A DNA stretch of 33,284 bases from Deltaproteobacteria bacterium CG11_big_fil_rev_8_21_14_0_20_45_16 (GTDB lineage Bacteria; Bdellovibrionota; UBA2394): NCBI GenBank assembly GCA_002787535.1, contig PCXB01000099.1:1-33284 (forward strand). The letters are read 5' to 3'. This document shows, in pieces, positions 16,213 through 23,871 of this stretch. The first letter of the stretch is position 1, and each line of letters starts with the position of its first letter. The notes below the pieces were generated by a model. That model searched no databases. It had not been told where the DNA came from and saw nothing but the letters and a program-made list of their open reading frames with translations. The translations under genes and the position numbers were made by a program.

Positions 16213-16964
16213 TGAATAACCTCAAATGACTTAACGAGACTACCGACAATGAGGCTCCAACCATCAACAAGCACAAAGAGCATCAACTTAAATGGAAGCG
16301 AAATAATTACTGGCGGCAGAACCATCATTCCCATTGCCAATAAAATGGAGGCAACGACAATATCGATAACTAAGAAAGGTATATAAACCATAAAGCCAAT
16401 TTGAAAGGCGGTTTTCAATTCCGAAATAATAAATGAAGGAATGAGTGAAGCCGTTTCTATTTGCTGTGCCGTCTCGGGTTTCTTTTCCTTTGAAAGGCTA
16501 ATGAACAAAGCGAGATCCTTTTCTCTCGTATGCGAGAGCATGAATTTCCGGATAGGATCCACGGCGGCCTTTAGAGCATCCTCCTGTAATATTTCGTTCT
16601 TCAGATAGGGCTGAAGAGCTTTCTCGTTAATTTGCTTAAGAGTGGGCGCCATGACAATGAAAGACATGAACAAAGCCAATCCAACAAGAACTTGATTGGG
16701 AGGAATATTTTGAACTCCCATCGCTTGGCGAAGCAGAGAGAAGACAATCATGAAACGCGTAAAGGATGTCATGGTAATGAGAATCGCCGGAGCCAAAGAT
16801 AGAATCGTAATCATGAGCAATATTTGAAGAGTTGTACTCATTTTCTCGGGGCTTGTTGCCCCACCCATGCTCACCGTAACGGATGGCAAGCCCTGACCCG
16901 AGACCTCAAGACTTCCCAAAAGAAAGGCTAGGAAGATCCACAGAACGAACTTAGTTTTCCACAT
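16209..16964 (-). CDS. fliP: FliP, export-gate membrane protein
   Basis: Main pore subunit of the flagellar export gate. From the ATG at 16962-16964 the product is 251 aa with a signal peptide (basic MWKTK, hydrophobic stretch, then GSLEVSGQG), as FliP typically has. This start has CAGGAG seven bases upstream. A frame-open extension of 18 residues to 17018 (rich in Arg, lying inside fliO) has no ribosome site and is rejected. Family motifs: MTSFTRFMIVFSLLRQAMGVQNIPPNQVLVGLALF (core RQAMGVQNIPPNQV) and the C-terminal LLAMGMMVLPPVIISLPFKLMLFVLVDGW. It overlaps the end of fliO by 14 bases. Confidence 0.95.
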   Translation of the reverse strand: MWKTKFVLWIFLAFLLGSLEVSGQGLPSVTVSMGGATSPEKMSTTLQILLMITILSLAPAILITMTSFTRFMIVFSLLRQAMGVQNIPPNQVLVGLALFMSFIVMAPTLKQINEKALQPYLKNEILQEDALKAAVDPIRKFMLSHTREKDLALFISLSKEKKPETAQQIETASLIPSFIISELKTAFQIGFMVYIPFLVIDIVVASILLAMGMMVLPPVIISLPFKLMLFVLVDGWSLIVGSLVKSFEVIQ

Positions 16965-17271
16965 GGCTTGACTCCTGCGAAAGTTCCCTCGGATCCTGTA
17001 TCCCAACAACATTAGCATTTAACTCACAAAGCATCGTGATTGCTTCAGCGCCAAGACCCAGTAATAAGCGGCGACCTTCCACTTCCACGATCATCAGTTT
17101 TTTCTTTGGAGCAATGCTAATATTTTGATGAATCTTAATACTCGCCAATGGACTCAGCCACGACTGCGGCTTGACAAATTTTTTGGCCAACCAGGCGAGC
17201 GCAAAAATCAGAGCTAGTACTAAGCCTAGACTCCCAAGCGCCCGTCCTAATATGAACCAAGGCGAATCCAT
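16951..17271 (-). CDS. fliO: FliO, export-gate assembly factor
   Basis: Small membrane protein that helps FliP oligomerise. About 106 aa: one membrane helix (LGRALGSLGLVLALIFALAWLAKKFV, about 5-30) and a short cytoplasmic domain with the FliO pattern (ISIAPKKKLMIVEVEGRRLLLGLG). The start is ambiguous among GTG (17275-17277) and two ATGs; I use the ATG at 17269-17271, which is five bases after AAGGAG, while the GTG overlaps that site. Position between fliN and fliP supports the call. Confidence 0.88.
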   Translation of the reverse strand: MDSPWFILGRALGSLGLVLALIFALAWLAKKFVKPQSWLSPLASIKIHQNISIAPKKKLMIVEVEGRRLLLGLGAEAITMLCELNANVVGIQDPRELSQESSHVEN

Positions 17272-17280
17272 CATCACTCC

Positions 17281-17625
17281 TTAAGCCAACTTATCTAAGC
17301 GATCGGAAGGTGATATAATATCAGTTAATCGAACGGCAAATTTATCGTTTAAAGTCACGACTTCGCCTCTTGCGATTAGCTTCTCATTGACCATCACCTC
17401 AAGTGGCTCTCCAACAATCTTGTTAAGCTCAATCACAGATCCCTGTCCCAGCTGAAGTAGGTCATTAACGATCATCTTTGATCGGCCCAGCTCGACACTC
17501 AGATTGAGTGGAACATCGAGAAGCAAATCGATGGTTTGTGGGCCGGCCCCAGTCTTGCCTTGCTTAAGCTCAGGCTGGTCAACCGACTTGACATCATCCC
17601 CTGGTTGTTTTGTTTCATCGGCCAT
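17281..17625 (-). CDS. fliN: FliN, C-ring switch protein
   Basis: Forms the bottom of the C-ring with FliM; part of the switch and export docking. The 114-aa protein has a charged N-terminal extension (1-30) and the SpoA/SurE-type domain: LLLDVPLNLSVELGRSKM (about 34-51), LLQLGQGSVIELNKIVGEPLEVMVN (57-81) and IARGEVVTLNDKFAVRLTDII. Length is typical for the short type (110-140 aa). ATG has a strong AGGAGG. Located two bases after fliM. Confidence 0.97.
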   Translation of the reverse strand: MADETKQPGDDVKSVDQPELKQGKTGAGPQTIDLLLDVPLNLSVELGRSKMIVNDLLQLGQGSVIELNKIVGEPLEVMVNEKLIARGEVVTLNDKFAVRLTDIISPSDRLDKLA

Positions 17626-17627
17626 GA

Positions 17628-18647
17628 CTATTCCTCCTCTGAGTGCTGTCCTCTTAGTTGTTTAATAGATTCGATTAAAACCGCTTGCTGCCCAGAACTA
17701 ATCCCCATTCGAACGGCGTATTTGGCAACTCCCTCGAGATTGGCCATAAGTGGGTCGGCTACGTATTCATTAAGTTGAATGACGTCACCCCTTTTGAGGC
17801 TAAGAACATCTCCAAGTGTAACTTCGGCCGTTCCGAGATTGACCCCAAGGCCAATTTTTGAACCTTTAAGAGATTGTCCAATCCAAATTTTCCAGTTCGG
17901 ATTCGGTTGAGATTGCTCAACAAATGTATGATCCGACAGAAGTTGCTTAATAGGATCAAGAGCAAATAGTGGAATGACCATTTGCATTTTGGAACTTACT
18001 TCTTCAAAAGTGACTCCAAAGTCGATAACAACAATCACGTCACTCGGCGCAACGATACTTACATATTCTGGATTGGTCTCTGTTCGAACAAACTCAAAGT
18101 TCAGTTCAAAAATCGTCGACCAAGCCGCTTCGAGGGCGGTCGCAAAATACTGAACCAATTTTTGAATAATTTTCAATTCGATAGTTGTGAAATCGCCCTC
18201 GGAACTCTTAGAAGTATTGACCCGTCCGCCACCAAAAATGCTATCGATGAGAGCATAAACAAATGTAGGCTCCATATAGATAATGGATTGACCGATAAGC
18301 GGTGAAAGTCGCACGATACTCAAACACGAGGGTACGGGCAGACTCGATATCCACTCACCATAACGAAACATTTCGGTCTGAAGGGTCTCGACAACCACAT
18401 TCTTCCGAACCAAACTTGAAAGCGTCTGTCGGAAACTTCTCTGAAATCGATCATGGATAATCTTTAGACCAGGAAGACGCGCACGAACGAGTTTCCGCTG
18501 CTTTCGGAAATCATAAGACTGAAGCGTGCCGCCATTGCCAGCATTCTGTTCAGTCTTAACTTCACCTTCTTTGACGGCACTAAGAAGCGTATCGACCTCA
18601 TTTTGAGATAGAATCTTTTCTCCACCGCCCTCGTTATTTCCTGCCAC
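17628..18647 (-). CDS. fliM: FliM, C-ring switch protein
   Basis: Switch protein that binds CheY-P and transmits it to the rotor. The 339-aa protein starts with a GTG and carries the N-terminal CheY-binding motif LSQNEVDTLL (13-22), the middle CheC-like domain (RFQRSFRQTLSSLVRKNV; FVYALIDSIFGGG around 130-142; TIELKIIQKLVQYFATALEAAW) and a C-terminal SpoA domain (VTLGDVLSLKRGDVIQLNEYVADPL). Canonical length 330-340 aa. Together with fliN shows a chemotaxis-responsive motor; che genes are outside the window. Confidence 0.97.
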   Translation of the reverse strand: MAGNNEGGGEKILSQNEVDTLLSAVKEGEVKTEQNAGNGGTLQSYDFRKQRKLVRARLPGLKIIHDRFQRSFRQTLSSLVRKNVVVETLQTEMFRYGEWISSLPVPSCLSIVRLSPLIGQSIIYMEPTFVYALIDSIFGGGRVNTSKSSEGDFTTIELKIIQKLVQYFATALEAAWSTIFELNFEFVRTETNPEYVSIVAPSDVIVVIDFGVTFEEVSSKMQMVIPLFALDPIKQLLSDHTFVEQSQPNPNWKIWIGQSLKGSKIGLGVNLGTAEVTLGDVLSLKRGDVIQLNEYVADPLMANLEGVAKYAVRMGISSGQQAVLIESIKQLRGQHSEEE

Positions 18648-18671
18648 TAGCCCTCTCCCTTCGTAATCAGA

Positions 18672-19214
18672 TTACTGAATTACAAAATCCGTGATATAAA
18701 CTCTCTTAATTCTGCCGGTAACGAGAATTTTATTTACCCTCGTGAAAATCTCATCCTTGAGAATCCTTTTCCCATCTGATCCCTCAACATCGGTAACTCG
18801 CTTTGAAGTGAGAAGTAGCAAAATCTCATCTCGTACTTGAGCCAATCGCCCCTCGACTTCAGGGCGCACTTCTTCCGATTCGAGTTCAAATTTCATACTA
18901 ACTTTCAAATACCTTGGCCCTCTTCCATCATCGATCAAGTTCACCAAGAACTCTTCAAGTTCAAATTGAGGGCCAATTAATGCCGAAGGATCCTTTACTT
19001 TACTCGGATCCACTTTTTGCTCCTCCACAGTTGGTCCGGCTTCTTCGGCACTCTCCTCTTTATGACCACTCAAAACTGTGAACGCGACAATAAGGCCGAC
19101 AACGACAACCAACTGTCCCGCAATGAGAATGATCACCCAAAGCGGAATCTTTCTTTTCTTGCCTTCCCCGCCATCTGCGGCTCCGTCTGCTTGAACTTCT
19201 GCTTCGTCTGCCAT
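18672..19214 (-). CDS. fliL: FliL, stator-associated basal-body protein
   Basis: Inner-membrane protein that rings and supports the stators. The 180-aa protein has a short acidic N-terminus, a single membrane helix (about 24-48: PLWVIILIAGQLVVVVGLIVAF), a Glu-rich linker and the FliL periplasmic domain (FELEEFLVNLIDDGRGPRYLKVSMKFEL, about 94-121; VRDEILLLLTSKRV; KRVYITDFVIQ end). First gene of the fliL-fliA operon; ATG with AGGGGG nearby, 27 bases downstream of the -12 element of the sigma-54 promoter at 19241-19257. Confidence 0.95.
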   Translation of the reverse strand: MADEAEVQADGAADGGEGKKRKIPLWVIILIAGQLVVVVGLIVAFTVLSGHKEESAEEAGPTVEEQKVDPSKVKDPSALIGPQFELEEFLVNLIDDGRGPRYLKVSMKFELESEEVRPEVEGRLAQVRDEILLLLTSKRVTDVEGSDGKRILKDEIFTRVNKILVTGRIKRVYITDFVIQ

Positions 19215-19240
19215 AGCCTGCCCCCTAAGCCGCTCCTAAA

Positions 19241-19257
19241 AGCAAGCCGTGTACCAA
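19241..19257 (-). promoter_or_regulatory. Sigma-54 (RpoN) promoter of the fliL operon
   Basis: Minus-strand TTGGTACACGGCTTGCT: GG and GC exactly ten bases apart, with TGGTAC at -24 and TTGCT at -12, close to the known consensus YTGGCACG-N4-TTGCW. Predicted transcription start is about 19230, giving a leader of ~15 bases that includes the fliL ribosome site. Sigma-54 control of basal-body genes is common in polar flagellates. Confidence 0.82.
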
Positions 19258-19303
19258 TTAGCTAGATTGATAACTATCCGAATGGCTTGTGAAAAACTTG
19301 CGT

Positions 19304-19318
19304 CGGCAAAGTTTGCCG
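19304..19318. promoter_or_regulatory. Palindromic enhancer-type site CGGCAA-N3-TTGCCG upstream of fliL
   Basis: CGGCAAAGTTTGCCG is a perfect palindrome with 7-base arms around one central base. It matches the site at 8232-8246 in all 12 outer bases. Its centre is 69 bases upstream of the -12 element of the sigma-54 promoter and about 80 bases above the predicted start, the usual position for binding sites of sigma-54 activators such as the FleR/FlrC/FlgR family. The binding protein is not encoded in this window. Confidence 0.7.
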
Positions 19319-19368
19319 CATCAAAAACGTCATTTTCTAGACTAATTCGTCAAGGCCCTGACAAGAAT

Positions 19369-20799
19369 TTAAAGGCCTAAAGCATCAGATTGATTCAATA
19401 ATTGTAAAACTTCCGAAATAGATTTTTTCACTAAATTCAAAAAATCCAATCTCATATTTTCAGAAGAAACTTCCTGAAACTCTTTGATCGAAAGCTCTGC
19501 GTAAGTAGCGATCACAAGCTCAAAAACAAGTTTCAAAAAAGTGTCCTCAAAAATAATCACGTCGACCATCGCCATAAAGTTTTCGGAGCCAGGATCAATG
19601 GATTCTAACCTCTGCCCCGCAGCAGAGAGAGCCCTTCGGGACTGTTGTGCGATTTGTCGAAGCGAATCCTTCTTTTCAGCCTTAAGCGTCGCGTCAACGG
19701 ACTCAAGACTAACTTCGACTTTCATGTCACTTTGCGACTCGATCCATGCCTCAAGACTTTGGTAGGGAATCCCTGCAATGCGCCGCCCTAAACGTGAAGC
19801 GTTAAAAGTAGGGGAATGGGAGCCCTGCATCATCAGTATATATTCTTGCTCAAATGTATTCCAAATGGGCTGCGTCAAAACCTTCTCGTAAGTGTTACCA
19901 GGAACCCAAGTCGCGGAGCTTTCTTTGACCAATTCTTCCACCTTGCGAGCTCTAGACCAGTCTTCATAGATACCACCCAAGTCTGCATGACTCTGAAAAC
20001 TTTCCGGATGATAGCAAAGATCTTGCCCCACCAAAGCGATCGATTTAGCTCCCCAAAGACTGCACGCCTGATAAGCCAGATGCGCTGAAGAACTCCCTGA
20101 CCAAATGAGCTTATTTTTCGTAAATGGCAACCAAAGAGAGAACCCAGAAAGTTTACCCGCCCAAATCTTCTGTCCTGGATAGTTTTCAAATAGTTGCCTA
20201 GGGATGGTTATCTGTCCTAATAAAATAGTTTTCAAATCACCCGGTAGATTTTCAAAAAACAGAAGACCTTCCAAACCTCTCTCCGTCGAAACGACAATAT
20301 GTGGCCGAACCTTGTTCTGCAATGCCTTCTTTAAAATGGCGTCCACACATATAAGAAGATAGTCATTTTGGACTTCTCGTAGAAGATTCCAATTTTCATC
20401 AATCGATGGTCCGGCCGCCATAAGGATGGCTGAAAAATCTTTGGTCACCTTCAGCTCGCCCCAGTTTGTCCTTTCGATGGCCGTAGGCAAATTATAAAAA
20501 CTATTTCGAAGACCCAAAAGGGAGTCTTCATGGCTCCCCAAAGACAACAATATTTCCCGCTCGATAGATTGTGTCTGGCGAAGCAGATAAAGTTTCTCAT
20601 CCTCTGATAAATCGCCTCGAAACTCCAATTTTAAATTTCTTAAAAATTTAAAATTTTCAATTCGATCAAAGAAGTTTCGAAATAATTTAGGATACCCATT
20701 CACATTATCGGCCGAGAGAGTTTCCATACCAGCAAAGTTAATTTGAATATGTTTAGAGTCGGTGGCTCGGGAGATTTGAATATTTGTAAGTTTACTCAC
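19369..20799 (-). CDS. Maf/DUF115-like protein (MptE-like domain), possible flagellin glycosylation factor
   Basis: The 476-aa protein contains the DUF115 (MptE-like / motility accessory factor) domain from about residue 120: FSAILMAAGPSID (122-134), PHIVVSTERG (166-175), IWSGSSSAHLAYQAC (232-246) and LVGQDLCY (256-263). In the Maf family this domain is linked to transfer of nonulosonic acid sugars such as pseudaminic or legionaminic acid to flagellin; archaeal relatives are pterin kinases. The N- and C-terminal ~110 residues are helical and unassigned. GTG start with AGAGG six bases away. It is the last gene of the dnaE-hflX run, and next to fliL. Function in flagellin modification is an inference; no sugar-pathway genes are in the window. 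Confidence 0.75.
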   Translation of the reverse strand: MSKLTNIQISRATDSKHIQINFAGMETLSADNVNGYPKLFRNFFDRIENFKFLRNLKLEFRGDLSEDEKLYLLRQTQSIEREILLSLGSHEDSLLGLRNSFYNLPTAIERTNWGELKVTKDFSAILMAAGPSIDENWNLLREVQNDYLLICVDAILKKALQNKVRPHIVVSTERGLEGLLFFENLPGDLKTILLGQITIPRQLFENYPGQKIWAGKLSGFSLWLPFTKNKLIWSGSSSAHLAYQACSLWGAKSIALVGQDLCYHPESFQSHADLGGIYEDWSRARKVEELVKESSATWVPGNTYEKVLTQPIWNTFEQEYILMMQGSHSPTFNASRLGRRIAGIPYQSLEAWIESQSDMKVEVSLESVDATLKAEKKDSLRQIAQQSRRALSAAGQRLESIDPGSENFMAMVDVIIFEDTFLKLVFELVIATYAELSIKEFQEVSSENMRLDFLNLVKKSISEVLQLLNQSDALGL

Positions 20800-20815
20800 C
20801 CAAGCCTCTCATTCA

Positions 20816-21916
20816 TTAGGCTACGTCAGCCTCAACACTCAAACGTCTTCGCCCCTTCCAGACACGAAGAGAGGCTCTCGCTTGACCGTCTAGATATTCT
20901 ATAAAGGCAAATGTGCACATCAAACGACTTCCGATCCTATCCAGCTCGAGATGGGTCATTTCGTTCCAGGTTCCCGTATTAATATATATTTTGCCCTGTG
21001 CTACTTCACGAAAGGCTGGCCGATGATTATGTCCAAAAATAACCACGCGAATATCGTCACGAGTCATCAGAATCCTCTCCGCAGCCTCATCGAGATCAGG
21101 GAAAACGGGTGCCTCCAAAAGAATACTTAAAGTTTGTCGAAACGACGTATTACGCCGTGGGTCATTTTTGAAACGGGAAATGAAAAAGAAGCGAATAATC
21201 ATCCAGAATATTTTTAATGAAAATCTAAAATCATAAACAATCAGCCATCTCAAATATGTTGAGAACGGCAGAACCTTGTCAAAGTGCCGTTTGTTTCTCT
21301 TTACAGTGTTCACAACGTGAACCAGAAAATATGTTCCCCATGGCTGGTTCAAAACCGGTTCAGCAAGTCCTTTAGTCAAAAAGTATTGCTTGCGATCGAA
21401 GGCATTCGCCACCTCATATTGATTGCCGTGCTCTACATAGATCCCATCAAACTCGTAAGTATCCAAAAAAAATCGGACGTCTTTCCCGCAATACTCACGT
21501 ATGAGATCTTGAACCGACGGAAATAAAATCCCGGGATCATGATTGCCCATTACAAAACTTAGATTCTTATTGGGTAACGATTGAAAATACTTCATCGCAT
21601 TGATAGTTGCCAAATGACCCTTCATAATCTTACCCATGCGACGAAGGGCCACCTGCTCGGTTACAATCTCAGGTTCGACTTCCTCGAAATCTATCATTAA
21701 AAGGTTGAAGAAATCTCCATTGAGAATCAATTCAACATCCGCAAGTTCATTGTCACCAGAAGAAAAATGATTAATAAATTCTATGAATTCACGATCATGA
21801 AAAAAATCTTCTAAAATATTTATGGAACCATCCTGATTGCGATGTCCAGCGCCCAAATGAAAATCTGAAACAACCAACTTTAGACGCTTACGATTTGTCT
21901 CTTCAGAAGCTGTCAT
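20816..21916 (-). CDS. Calcineurin-like metallophosphoesterase, LpxH-related
   Basis: Binuclear-metal phosphoesterase. All core motifs are visible in the 366 aa: VSDFHLG (D18, H20), LNGDFFN (D68), GNHDP (N125, H126), VEHGNQY (H163), and GHNHRP (H296, H298). The UDP-diacylglucosamine pyrophosphatase group (LpxH) is the nearest relative by motif spacing, but the protein is over 100 residues longer than LpxH and carries an aromatic, basic-flanked hydrophobic insert (about 222-250, LRWLIVYDF...FWMIIRFFF) that may dock on the membrane. Substrate unknown. Two bases after the secreted-protein gene and 16 bases before the Maf-like gene; weak ribosome site, so coupling likely. Confidence 0.82.
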   Translation of the reverse strand: MTASEETNRKRLKLVVSDFHLGAGHRNQDGSINILEDFFHDREFIEFINHFSSGDNELADVELILNGDFFNLLMIDFEEVEPEIVTEQVALRRMGKIMKGHLATINAMKYFQSLPNKNLSFVMGNHDPGILFPSVQDLIREYCGKDVRFFLDTYEFDGIYVEHGNQYEVANAFDRKQYFLTKGLAEPVLNQPWGTYFLVHVVNTVKRNKRHFDKVLPFSTYLRWLIVYDFRFSLKIFWMIIRFFFISRFKNDPRRNTSFRQTLSILLEAPVFPDLDEAAERILMTRDDIRVVIFGHNHRPAFREVAQGKIYINTGTWNEMTHLELDRIGSRLMCTFAFIEYLDGQARASLRVWKGRRRLSVEADVA

Positions 21917-21918
21917 GC

Positions 21919-22593
21919 CTATTCATGGAAAAGGGGCTCAGAGGAGGGTTCAACATTTGATTCGAAAGGCTCAAGATCTCTATGTAACTTTACTTCAGAT
22001 GCACTTCCAAATTCCGAGCGAAGGTTGGCGCGCAGAACCTCCGGAGACTCTTGCGACAGAACTTCCACCCACACACTGCCGCGCTGTGTTCGAATCAAAC
22101 CCAATTTAAGATTCGGGTATGATTGAATCTTTTGAAGTACCGTGCCGAGGGACTTTGACTGTTTAGGATTATTCCATACAATCTCCACAGCAAATCTTTC
22201 GTCATAGTACGGCGTGGCCTGGCTCGGCACAGCCTGTCCCAAGACAACTTCACAAGAATATTTCGCAAATAAGTTTCCCGCCTCTTCCTTTTGAGACAAC
22301 AGCCGAAAGCTCTTAATTTGAGTAGCCGCATTCCTTATTCGTCCCGATTGTTCCACAGGATCCAAGCCAGCAGGCATCGTCATCTCAACGGCCTTTTTGA
22401 AAGCTTCAAGTTGAGCTTTATCAAGGGCGGCTGCCAAATTTCCACTTTCAATCGGCACTTCAACCTCCACCTCTACTTGGCGGCTCTGAGCTTCAAGTCC
22501 TGCGTCGGGGAAAATCAACATCATTGAAAAAACGAGACAGGCTAGACCTGCATAGGCACATAATCGACGACTACAAATCCTAAATGTTTCCAT
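21919..22593 (-). CDS. Secreted/periplasmic protein, unknown function
   Basis: Not recognised as a family. The 224-aa protein has a plausible signal peptide: basic CSRRLC, hydrophobic core to about residue 29, then GLEA before [10 protein letters not shown] (cleavage near residue 36). The mature part starts with a V-E-V-E-V-P beta strand and a long Ala-rich helix ([20 protein letters not shown]), a pattern seen in periplasmic domains of envelope proteins; the rest is mixed alpha/beta ([27 protein letters not shown]). The start lies 52 bases inside the end of hflX; GAGGG about eight bases upstream supports it. The later ATG-ATG inside the signal would destroy it. Confidence 0.72.
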   Translation of the reverse strand: METFRICSRRLCAYAGLACLVFSMMLIFPDAGLEAQSRQVEVEVEVPIESGNLAAALDKAQLEAFKKAVEMTMPAGLDPVEQSGRIRNAATQIKSFRLLSQKEEAGNLFAKYSCEVVLGQAVPSQATPYYDERFAVEIVWNNPKQSKSLGTVLQKIQSYPNLKLGLIRTQRGSVWVEVLSQESPEVLRANLRSEFGSASEVKLHRDLEPFESNVEPSSEPLFHE

Positions 22594-23858
22594 TGTTCCA
22601 CCCTCTTAATCGGTAACTCGACAACGAGCTCGATATAATCATTTTCAAAGTTTTGCTCGATTATCTTACCCTCGCGATGAACAACGGCCAAGAGATCTCC
22701 TCGACTTTGAGGTAAAATCAACTTCACTCGACTCCGCCCACCTTCAACGGAATCAGACAATTTCTCTAACAGTCGATCCATGCCCTCGCCGGTCAAAGCA
22801 GACAGGAAGACCCGGCGAGGACTTCGTACAATTCCAAATTCGCCTTCGGCTAGCCGATCAATTTTATTGTAGACTTCCACAATGGGCTTATCGAGACATT
22901 CCAATTCTAGAAGAACCTGTTCGGTGGCCTGCTTATGACTTTCCCACAAAGGATCTGAACAATCGATTACATGTAACAAAATATCAGCATTCTGCGCTTC
23001 TTCGAGTGTCGCTCTGAAGGCGTCCACCAATTCATGAGGAAGCTTTCGAATGAATCCCACCGAATCTGTCAAGACGATCTCTCGGTGATTGGGTAGCTGA
23101 AGTTTTCGAGTAACGGGATCAAGGGTTGCAAACAACTGATTTGCCGCCAGAACATCCGCCTCCGTCAACCGATTAAATAAAGTTGATTTTCCGGAATTCG
23201 TGTAACCAACCAAAACGGCTTGGGCCATCGGAATTTTTTTTCGTTTTTCCCTCTGAAGCTTTCGTACGTTTTGAACCTTCTTGAGGTCCTCCTTCAAGCG
23301 ACGCATCTTTTCTTTAACCAAACGTCGGTCAATCTCAAGCTGAGTTTCGCCAGGACCACGCAAACCAATCCCGCCCTTTTGCCGCTCCAAATGTGTCCAC
23401 ATACGAGTCAAACGCGGTAACATATACATGAGCTGTGCTAACTCAACCTGAAGCTTCCCTTCCGAAGTCTTAGCGCGCTTGGCAAAAATATCCAGAATCA
23501 AAGCTCTTCGATCCACGACTCGGACATCAATGGACTCTTCAAGATTTCGATTCTGACTGGGCGATAACTCATCATCAAAAATAACAAGATCCGCTGATTT
23601 CAACTCCACTAAACTCGCAATCTCTTCAATCTTTCCTTTATTTATATAACTTCTCGGGTTGATCCGATCGAGGCGACAAATGACCTGATCCAAGACTTCA
23701 ACTTCAGCCGAAGCGGCCAACTGAGCCAACTCGTCCAGTGTATCTTCTACTGCCGGCTCAATTCCTGGCTTCATAAACTTGCGCATCGGCGAATAAGTCC
23801 CGACCAAAATTGCCCGATGCCTTTTGCGAAGATCCTTTTGAAATCGATCGTCTTTCAC
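22542..23858 (-). CDS. hflX: HflX, ribosome-associated GTPase
   Basis: GTPase that splits stalled or stressed ribosomes. The 438-aa protein has the N-terminal HflX domain, the hallmark [14 protein letters not shown] (162-175), a coiled coil (about 176-208), and the G domain: GYTNSGKS (218-225), DSVGFI (265-270), NKID (331-334) and SALTGEG. Length is typical (410-440 aa). Starts at GTG, 13 bases after dnaE with no clear ribosome site, so translation may be coupled. An A8 run lies in the coding strand near codons 206-209 (plus T8 at 23234-23241). Confidence 0.96.
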   Translation of the reverse strand: MKDDRFQKDLRKRHRAILVGTYSPMRKFMKPGIEPAVEDTLDELAQLAASAEVEVLDQVICRLDRINPRSYINKGKIEEIASLVELKSADLVIFDDELSPSQNRNLEESIDVRVVDRRALILDIFAKRAKTSEGKLQVELAQLMYMLPRLTRMWTHLERQKGGIGLRGPGETQLEIDRRLVKEKMRRLKEDLKKVQNVRKLQREKRKKIPMAQAVLVGYTNSGKSTLFNRLTEADVLAANQLFATLDPVTRKLQLPNHREIVLTDSVGFIRKLPHELVDAFRATLEEAQNADILLHVIDCSDPLWESHKQATEQVLLELECLDKPIVEVYNKIDRLAEGEFGIVRSPRRVFLSALTGEGMDRLLEKLSDSVEGGRSRVKLILPQSRGDLLAVVHREGKIIEQNFENDYIELVVELPIKRVEQWKHLGFVVVDYVPMQV

Positions 23859-23871
23859 TATGAAAATTCTA

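Noticed and set aside
16965-17018. 18-residue N-terminal extension of FliP
   Set aside because: Lies inside fliO, Arg-rich, masks the signal peptide; the ATG at 16964 has CAGGAG at proper spacing.
19345-19364. Imperfect inverted repeat (TTGTCA / TGACGA on minus) after the Maf-like gene
   Set aside because: Six pairs with a wobble and no T tract; not convincing as an intrinsic terminator.
23234-23241. A8/T8 run in hflX as a slippage switch
   Set aside because: Encodes an ordinary Lys-Lys stretch and such A runs are common at this base composition; no sign of function.
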